Assembly: GCA_935421135.1 (NCBI GenBank)
Contig: OW285187.1
Coordinates: 17,261,929 to 17,325,928, forward strand
Source: Bugulina stolonifera
Lineage: Eukaryota; Bryozoa; Gymnolaemata; Cheilostomatida; Bugulidae
Direction: 5' to 3'
DNA: 64,000 bases
Part shown: positions 55,501-64,000 of the stretch, piece after piece
Position numbering within the stretch: the stretch's first letter is position 1
Layout: every line of letters begins with the position of its first letter
The notes under the pieces: model-generated
The model's input: only the letters and a program-made list of their open reading frames with translations
Told to the model about the DNA's origin: nothing
Databases searched by the model: none
Translations under genes and position numbers: made by a program

Positions 55501-56068
55501 GTAAGGCCATAAAATTATGAAACAGTGGAACAATATCGGATACAGACACTAACTTAATCGTTACATCATACATGTGTAAATAATTAAATTGAATATCAAA
55601 TTTACAAACAATACAGATTGAATATCACATCTACAAGTATTTGAATTTGAGTTTAGCTAACAGTAATATTGGAATATCTGAGGTACATTGGATGCTGTAC
55701 AGCCTATGGACAGGCCTGGCCAAGTTATTCATAATTATAAACCACAGAAAGTCTTCATCACCAACAACCAAAAATATTAAGAAAATAGATTCAGTGCATT
55801 ATATTTTACTGAAATGTGATATATCTTACAACAACAAATAACAAACACATGCACGATATTGTAATGAGAGTGTTAGTGACCGAGCAGCAGACAATATAGT
55901 TATATTAATACAGGTACATACTACATGTGCCTGTTATATTACACTATTGCGTAATGAATAATCTATTTAGCACATGTAAATAAAGAAATGAAATGTTAGT
56001 TAAAGGAATTCAAACAGGCAAATACATCATAGAACACTTGCTAAAAAATAAACAATGTACCTACCCAT
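46574..56068 (-). CDS. GATA transcription factor b, two zinc fingers
   Basis: Nuclear WGATAR-binding factor, tandem paralogue of GATA-a. Coding exons in transcript order: 56068-56065, 55129-54933, 53166-53025, 51040-50858, 49632-49436, 48113-47988, 47675-47591, 47182-47023, 46856-46574 (TAA); 1,377 nt, 458 residues. N-finger C196-X2-C199-X17-C217-X2-C220 ([14 protein letters not shown]); C-finger C251-X2-C254-X17-C272-X2-C275 ([14 protein letters not shown]); basic tail [13 protein letters not shown]. From the N-finger on, exon phases equal those of GATA-a. The N-terminal part is rich in Tyr, Ser and Ala; the C-terminal part in Ser and Thr. The 4-nt first coding exon (ATGG) is inferred from a GTAGGT donor and frame continuity; if wrong, translation starts at 55118 (MAAVSALG). 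The rest is well supported. Confidence 0.93.
49436..49632 (-). other. GATA-b N-finger exon (197 nt)
   Basis: Contains the complete N-terminal finger ([20 protein letters not shown] and onward), then NGQNRPLMK. Same length and phases as the GATA-a exon at 37648-37844. Confidence 0.95.
53837..53852 (+). repeat. Poly-G tract
   Basis: Eleven G, an A, then four G, in intron 2 of GATA-b. Unusual in this AT-rich DNA; prone to length change or sequencing error. Confidence 0.8.
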
Positions 56069-57838
56069 CGTCAGCAATGAAAGTAATATTTGTCTGTATG
56101 TTACACTGGGGGCAGCAGCCCCTTATTACAAGTAAACACGAAGTAAAGACTTCTGCCTTATAACTAGTAGTCCTACAATTTAGTACTTCGTGTACATTAT
56201 AATACACTATTATTTATCTATTAAGATATGATTTAATAATATAACTTTACCTTTATCAATAAAATAGAGATATCTGCTGTCACTCAGTGGTTGTGTGTTA
56301 CAACCTCTAGCTTTGTACTTAGTGTGCTCGCTGTTGTATGCACAGAATCCGAGCTAAGATAATTCAAGATAAAAATTTAAAATATACTGACAATCAAAGA
56401 TATTTAGCAAATATATATGCACAATTCCAGTCTGCTGAAGGACCAATGAGAGTGCTCTGACTGGCTATTGGATTTTGTTTGATACAATTACTGGTTTAGA
56501 AAGGGTTATCTATATTTGTAGGCTAGTCGCTGGTCATGGGGCCCTCAGCCTCTCTTGATTGGCTAATAGAAGATTAATAATTCATAGACAACATCACTTA
56601 GAGAAATTTGTTTAAAAACAAGAAATTATGAGCTATTTTAGGCGAGTTGTGGTTAGCAAAAATAATCATGCACTTATATTTAAGACACACTGACCAAACA
56701 GTTTGATCTACATTTAAATATCCACCTTAACCCAAAGACCATTTATCACATACTCATATTTATAGTCTCTAGATTCTAATTAATCAATGTATCTGCATAT
56801 ACATGTAAAATTATTGTGGTCATAAATGCATGGGGTTATACCTATTGTGGGTATATTTAGGTGTATAAAGACAGAGCCAGTAATATGATACTCCAGGAAG
56901 ATGTTATGTAGTCTAGAGTCAAGTGTGTTTAATGCCAGGGTATATCCAGTACATACTGAAGTGTGTCTTTCTTTAAACCACATATGTCAGGAAATTAGAC
57001 CATAATTACAGAATTTCTTACAAATGATGTAAAGTATCCAACTGTGATCTTCTGGTCTTATCAAAAACTGCAGACCTACGCTGACTCTAATGATAACAGT
57101 AAGGGAGTGAGCAGCATGTATGTATACATAGACATATGTGCTGCCTTACTTCTTTTTATATACAACTCTGCAAGCAATACATAATTAGCATATGGATTCA
57201 TTTTACTACTGTCTTATGCTCAGTGCTTTTCTATTAAACACATTATAGGCACAATAAATTCACTCCTTGTACAAAAAATAAACCTGTTGAGATATTAGAT
57301 TAGTATGATTTAACACTTTAATATAATTACAATTATGTATTAGTTGGTGTAATTAGAGAGAGAATAAATACAGCTGCTTTATACACTACTCATCCAAAGG
57401 TGTATATTTTAATAAACGTTTCAAAAATTTGTAAAGCAATTTAATTTTAATTATCTGACTCCAATTTTGTATACTGTGAGGTATAGCCATACTTGCTCTC
57501 CCTGTGATTATTCCTATCAATGTAGAGTAATGGATTTAATAACACTTGAGGGGCCTACTTGACTTTGCTTGTATGTGGCACTGTTTTACTACCACATGCA
57601 TCTCAATCACCCACTTTATTGACTGCATTACAAGTGTAATAAAATAATTGCTGGCCCAAATCTTGAACTTACAGTATCCAAAAAATTAATAATTATAAAC
57701 GCCTATTAATAAGACAATAATATTTATATCAATGATTGTTTTCAACTGGCAGCTGAACAGTTGGTGAGACTCTGTTTGAATAATTGGTTGGAGTTGATGT
57801 GTGTATTATTGGTGCAAGGATAGGCTTGTATTGACACT

Positions 57839-57936
57839 AGATAAGCAGAGGAGAACATGGTAGAGTAACTGTATGGTAAATGTCGCCTTATCTCTGCCAC
57901 TCCAACCAAGAATTAGAAGCGAGATAATTTTTATCT
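57839..57936 (-). promoter_or_regulatory. Cluster of four consensus GATA sites
   Basis: AGATAA at 57839-57844 and 57922-57927, and its inverse TTATCT at 57888-57893 and 57931-57936: four perfect sites in 98 bp, 1.8 kb upstream of the GATA-b start exon. Candidate auto- or cross-regulatory element for the GATA pair; inferred from motif density only. Confidence 0.4.
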
Positions 57937-60900
57937 GAGCTTGGTTTGGAGAGCAAACATGGACTGACTATATCAAGTGGTCCGGTACTTAGCCAACATC
58001 AAACTAGACTGTTTAGTCAGAGAAGGGAGGAAAGCTGGCTGTAGAGGTGTCTGTAGTCTATGTGAGGGTAAGACTGCTGTAACATACTGGCCAATTAAAT
58101 GTAGAACTGGAGTCTGACTGTGAAGAGGTTTGGTCAGGTGATCTAATGTGCACACTCGATGTCTACAGCCTAACAACCCCAACCACTGAGCTAGGGCCAG
58201 AGCCACTCACCATCATAGTGATAAGGTGTGTGTCAAATGTAGAATACACAGAGTAGTATTTTTACTGAGACACATTAAGGTGTAATTATGCACCAACATA
58301 AAGATAAAAAAGATATTTGTGCTATAATTGTTTAAATTCAACTTTTTTGAAAGCTTGAATTATTGTCTACTAGCCATGGAGGCTATCTGACTAGCTCAAC
58401 TAAATGTAGTAAAAATAGAAAAATGTAGAAGATAAAACTTTACTACTACCGTAATTATTATCCTTAGATAAGTAGTGATGTTGTACATGTAGGGTAATGA
58501 TAACCGCTAGGTTAGGTATGCGATATGGTGCCTGATTATATGACATATTTTATATTTTTATAATATTGTTCACAATAATACCATAATTTTGGCACTTTCT
58601 AATCAAAATTTGGCAATTATGGGAAAGGAAAATTTCCTTACTTTATAATTATGAGTTAAACAATAGATATTTTCAGACAATGGACAAGAGATCTTGCTGG
58701 TGCTACCAATTCACACCAAGCACAATTGAATAATAATTCCATGTCAAATTTTATGGTATTTTAATACAGTTATGGTGAAATGGGAAGGTACGTGTAAATA
58801 TATTACTGGATTTGCTTCGAAAATGACATGTCGTCATATTGTTCTTGCTATAGGCTACTATATAATATATAATAGTAGCTGACATTTCAGTCTGTGCTGT
58901 GAACTGATGCATTCTGAACTCAAAATAAACATTATGACATGTTTGAATAATGCACCACATTGTAATGTTGTATATTGTTATACAAATTTGATTTATTATA
59001 TTATTTATTGCAAACTACAGATACATGTAGTAATAATGTACTTCTTTACCTCTAGTAATATAATGTTTGTAAATGTTTATAACTTATTTCATCAGTTTAT
59101 TTTTAAACTAAAAATAGTGATACAATTAGGTAGTGTTAGGTCATTCTAAGACAATATGGTGTAAGACTACCAATGATATCTACAAAATAGTAATGCTATT
59201 GTACAATATGTACATCTTGATTGGGTGCAGTCTTACTAAATGTCCTTGCTTCTCATTCTCTAGTTGGGATTTATTGCTTCTAATGTTTGTATTGCTGTAA
59301 TTTACTCTATTTGCTTCCTTCTACTGGTCAAAGTGATATCATAATCATTATTAATTTATTAAACAATAGAACAGTTATTACTTAGCAATAATTTATTCAG
59401 TTTAGCATTAGGCAACTTCCCCTCCAGTTTTACTAAGTTTACACCATATTGTATTATGTATTATAGTTTATTTCAAGTCTTTTACTTGCCAAGATTTTTT
59501 GGTAAACTTTTGATGAAATATCCATTGCAGCATATAATACATAAACATACTGTGAGTGCAAGTGGACTGCTGATTTCAATGAGTGCAAAACACAGTACAG
59601 TAACATAACAAGATACTGGACATTATAAATTAGTGTGATGTATAATTGTTACTGGCTATCAAACTTTTTATTGCTAAACTTTGGTCAATATGTTTCAATT
59701 GTTCCAGTCAGCCAGTTGGTTGGCCCTGTGTGACATTTTGACTGAATTTTGGTCCTTTCCATTTGCCTCTATTTTACAGAAGTCTACACAATTGATATAC
59801 AGATACACACATACATGTCAGCCTGCGTGTAGACATAACAATGTCTATAATTATAGTATGGTATTACAGTAATAATATAGTAATAGTGATATAAATATAT
59901 ATTGCGCATAAATAATATCAAATATTGTACAAAATTGTATTCAATAATTAATTCTACATGCTCTTGTCAAAATGCCTCAAAATTTCTAGTTTCGATTCAT
60001 AAAATAATAATAATAATTACTAGTCAAATGTTGCGGAGATGAATATGATGTACCGTGGATTACAGGAATGCTAAAAGAAAATGCTTAAACCAAATAACTA
60101 CTGCATGATTTGGTATGCAAACCCAAATAGATAGATATAAAGCCACAGGCTGATAAAACAACATAACTGTTTACCTAATGACACAAAGCTGTATAATAGT
60201 TGCAGAACATGGGAAATATTTCATATGCTGTAGGAAGAATACTTCTTGTTTTACATTGTATATGGTAGAGTGATTGGATAGTGATGAGAAATGTGCTCAG
60301 CTTGGCACCAGTTGGACCACCCTTAACAGTTACATTCACTGTTGTGAATTAAAAACTTACTATAATATGTTACTTTCATGCTCTAAAAACTATTCAAGTC
60401 AATATTTTGATTTCAGAATGGTTTGTTTTAGAGTACCCTTGATATGCAGTCTAACAGTCTAAATTCATGACCACTGTGTCGGTCAAGAAAGGAGAATTAC
60501 ACTGTTCATCCTCCCAAAGGCTGGCATGGACCATGTCCAGTTACATGCATTATGTGTAGTGGCAGGAGAGGTTCGCTATACCATGTAAAACCATTAATTA
60601 ATTGTGTATGTGTTGTGGAATGTTATGCATGCTACATGTATGCCATGCGAAGAGAGATAACTTCTTAACCCACACGGTTAGCACAGCTAGTTCAGGGCAA
60701 TATTTGCTCAACTGATGAATTTAAATTATATTAGCCTTATCTTTTGAAGGAACAAATATTTCTCCATTCACAATAGGGATAATAAAACTTATGATTATGC
60801 CTATTCAGATACGATTTACAACAGAGTAATTCCAATGTTCGTATGATTAATAATTATTGTAACTTTGGTTTATAGTTTTGTAGCCTGAATTCTAGTTGCT

Positions 60901-62691
60901 ATTTTATCGTTATGAAAAGGGTAAATATGTTATTGTCCTGCACTATGTAGGTGACCTGTGACCAATGGTGACTGGACCTCATATCTCCTTTTCCATATGG
61001 GCTACACATACATGATTCTTGTCTTTATATTGGATACTACATGCTACTTCATATACATGTACATGTATATATATTACATGTACAATGTACATATTATATG
61101 GAAAATATACAACCATGAACTATTGTGAATTACGTATTTTTATAGTATTTTATTTAAGAGCAATCAAGGAATAGGCTACAATTTTTTTACGGTTATAGAA
61201 TTATATCCTTGGAGGTTGTACTGTTAATAATATGCAGATACTAAACACTAGAACTACATGTACATGTATATTAGATAGTAAATATTGTCTAAAGAAGTAG
61301 TATGATACAACTCTGTAAATTGGGAAAAAAATTTTAAGTTGGCAAAAAGGGTGAAGATATTGTGAATGAAGGCAAAGCATGCTGATGGTAACTGTGACTA
61401 AATTTTAGACAACGTGGCCCAGCTTTTGTGGTGTTCGTAGAAATAGATTATGTTTTATTTCAGGTTTTTTTGTGAGTTTATATACATGTAATGGCTATGT
61501 TTAGGTCTAAAATATTGTGAGTAAATAACGTCGGTTTAGTATACAAGTGCAAGTCTATTATAATAGACAGCTAGCAGAGTGGAAGTTATAAGAAGAAATG
61601 CAGGCCTGTTGGATCTACTGCCACTTTCTATAACTTGGACCATCAGGAATGATGGGTGCAGAGATTTGTCAACTGTAAATGAGCTGTTAATGACTGTCAC
61701 TATTGCAGATTTATTCACGCAATTTCATGCACAAGAAATCCTATCATAATAATATTTCATTACATTTCAAAATGGATGAGATTTTTGACATTATTGTTAA
61801 CGTCATTGATTTATATTTAAAGTGAACTGACTGCTAATTTATTCAATGTAGTGAATAGTGCCCATTGTATTACTCATCTGTATTACACATAACATTACTA
61901 GTAGACTACATGTACATATGCATATGAGTACGTAATGTACAATGGTACTCTCAGCTCTAAACACCAGTGAAACAGGAAACTAATATTAATAGTATTTATT
62001 AATTGTTCATCACACTAACCCATTAGTCACATCTCATCATAATATAGTAAGTATTTTCACATTTTGCTCTTAATTCACTATATGGCTAGCCAGACACAAG
62101 GGAGAAGGTAACTCCAATGCCAAGTACTTGTATAAGTATAATAATATTATGCAGGTACTTGACAGTTATACCTGCAGGTGCTTGCATGTATATTTATAAC
62201 TATCTTTAATAAAATACATGTGGAGGGCAGGGGCTGCTTGCAATAGCATCTGAGCTATGAATTACACAAAATTATAAGAAACACTAATGTTATGCACCAA
62301 TTTAATTTTATGAAATTTATTGACATTCATTCTAGAAAAAAATCAAAAATATAAGTGAAAATTTACTTCAAAATATGGTTCTCAAAATATGACTGAAGCT
62401 AGCACCTCATAATCATTATGCTAAGTTAGTTATCAGAATATAATTATATAGTATTAGCAGATAGATAACTATATAGAATGAGAAACTGGCCTTTTTGTCA
62501 ATACTAAACAGTATGATGTAACTCAAATAGCAAAAACAACAATGAACGAAATATTTAGGCTATTATTATGCTTGTGAAGTTTGACTACAGCATTTATATA
62601 AAATTATAATGCAGTTACCGCTATCAGGGTAATACAAGAATAATCTGGCCTGATCCGCAGCCATATTGTTGACTCTGCTTGAGGTCAAAAA

Positions 62692-62830
62692 CATGGGCAT
62701 TCGTAAACTATTGATCTTAATTTGAAGTTGTCCTCTCTAAATTTCTTTCTTCTCACATTAAAAAATGCAAGGAAGAGAAATTGAGAGAAGACAATTTCTA
62801 ATTGGGATATGTAGCCAATGAGTACCCATG
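62692..62830. mobile_element. Foldback MITE, family CATGGGCACT, copy 3
   Basis: Ends CATGGGCATT and the inverse of CATGGGTACT. The interior carries GAAGTTGTCCTCTCTAAATT and, further on, its partial inverse GAGAGAAGACAATTTC. More diverged than copies 1 and 2. Confidence 0.7.
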
Positions 62831-63114
62831 GTCTAAACCCCATCTAATCTATAATTTACATAGGTATGCATGAGGTTCTTGGTTGCATAAGTATACGAAT
62901 AGTACATGTACATGCATGTGGGATCATTGAGTGATATATACATGTACATGTACAATGTACATCTAATTGAACAGATTATTATATTGAGTACATAGATGTA
63001 AATTATTAAATATCACAAGATTTGAACAGTGTGATGATAGTCACCACGTTACAGTGAGCCAGTTGACAGAAAGTTCGCCATGTTTGATAGTCTAAAGAGT
63101 AAAGGGTGTGCTAC

Positions 63115-63892
63115 CTGAAGACTGTGAGGACTCTTTGTTCGCTAAAGCTGTAAAGTAGACATACAGTTATTAATTTTGTTACTATTTACTGTGTTCTACG
63201 ATTTAAATCAAAATGACCAAAATTATGATATTCTCATTAAAGGCATTCGTCACTGCACCTGGTTTGCCCATGGGCAGAATTGATTACTATTTTGACCCCT
63301 CAAATTCAGGCTGCCAAACATTAAAAAGCAATAAAATATATGAGGAAGGGGTTATTGCAAGCCCAATACTATCTACAGGGCTAGAAAGTTCAGTTTCCGA
63401 GCTGTCTTTTGATATATTATTCATAACTAGTGGATCATTTGTACAATAACTAATCGTGAAAATAGCCTTATGATGCACGATGCCTACTGATACTAACAGT
63501 TACTAACAGTTACGACTGAGGAAATAGCCTGACGAATGCCTTTAATATTAATATTCAAAAGTAACACCAACATAATGTAATACTCAGTTTCAGTTCTCAT
63601 ACTGTCTACTCTTAATTTGTAAGATTGAAAAATGTAATCCATGGAATCTGTGCTAGACTACATGACTCTATGTGGTCTGATAGACTACCCATTTTTGTGT
63701 AGCTAGTATATCTATGACAGACTACATACATTGTTGTACATACATGTACATGTGTATGTGTATTTAGTAGATTGGATTGGGTACATGGTACAGCTTACCA
63801 TTGAGAAGTTCACGGAACCAGTCTGTCATACCGACATCTGGGTCCTGTTCAATCATTGCCTTTACTTTCTCTCTCAGCTGTTTCTTGCTCAC
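63115..63892 (-). CDS. Two possible exons of an unidentified gene
   Basis: Exon 63892-63799 reads VSKKQLREKVKAMIEQDPDV, then GMTDWFRELLN, with an acceptor (CTCTAG) and donor (GTAAGC). Exon 63147-63115 continues in frame with a Ser/Gln-rich ALANKESSQSSG and donor GTAGCA. Phases match (1 to 1). The first has the composition of a real amphipathic helix; I do not recognise the family. The gene extends beyond the right edge, and exons downstream of 63115 were not found. Confidence 0.45.
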
Positions 63893-64000
63893 CTAGAGTT
63901 AGAAGTGACCTTGATATTGTTTGATACATATCTATGGACCTAAGACTACATATATGTCAGCTGACTCTTGTGCAGTGACTTCATTTCGCATACAGAGTCT

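Larger units (their letters stand above)
56069..63114. other. Long non-coding region upstream of GATA-b
   Basis: Seven kilobases without a recognisable exon. It contains a GATA-site cluster (57839-57936), a possible tRNA-like box (about 58150-58205) and a foldback MITE (62692-62830). Non-coding exons of GATA-b could lie here. Confidence 0.55.

Noticed and set aside
57973..58206. 77-codon minus-strand frame
   Set aside because: It begins in the tRNA-like box; low-complexity and unsupported as protein. Listed only as a possible SINE.

Overview
The window is nuclear DNA of an invertebrate animal. Genes are split by GT-AG introns of roughly 100 bp to 5 kb. The families are metazoan: an EGF/laminin-G matrix protein, 14-3-3, MRTO4 and two-finger GATA factors. 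The DNA is AT-rich, full of TACATG-type words, short inverted-repeat transposons and minisatellites. I cannot fix the phylum from the sequence; a sponge or another small-genome invertebrate would fit. All gene models were built by hand from splice sites, phase continuity and family motifs. The five full-length models and the 3' part of the first gene keep one open frame across every junction.

Layout. (1) 36-11200, + strand: 19 exons forming the 3' part of a secreted Eyes-shut/perlecan/agrin-like protein (about 1,370 residues in the window; the 5' end lies outside). It reads EGF x3, mucin-like Thr/Ser/Pro region, EGF, LamG, then three times (EGF-EGF-LamG). Its introns hold a hAT-type MITE and two inverted copies of another MITE. 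(2) 11201-16390: intergenic transposon graveyard, with a hAT remnant with perfect target-site duplication, a Tc1/mariner remnant, long perfect palindromes and a nested MITE pair. (3) 16391-23599, +: canonical 14-3-3 (258 aa) with a 4.8-kb GC-AG intron. (4) 24181-26850, -: MRTO4 ribosome-assembly factor (254 aa), convergent with the 14-3-3 gene. (5) 29788-34087, +: a second, divergent 14-3-3 (252 aa) whose introns carry several tandem arrays. (6) 35058-43146, -: GATA factor a (513 aa). (7) 46574-56068, -: GATA factor b (458 aa), a tandem paralogue with the same intron phases. (8) 56069-63114: mostly non-coding, with a cluster of GATA sites upstream of GATA-b. (9) 63115-63892, -: two possible exons of an unidentified gene.

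The genes do not form one pathway. Two within-family pairs (14-3-3 and GATA) are the main evolutionary signal. GATA-site clusters upstream of GATA-b and inside the long GATA-a intron suggest auto- or cross-regulation; this is inference. I found no CRISPR, rRNA or convincing tRNA gene, and no clear novel molecular system. The most distinctive material is the transposon archaeology and the GATA pair.
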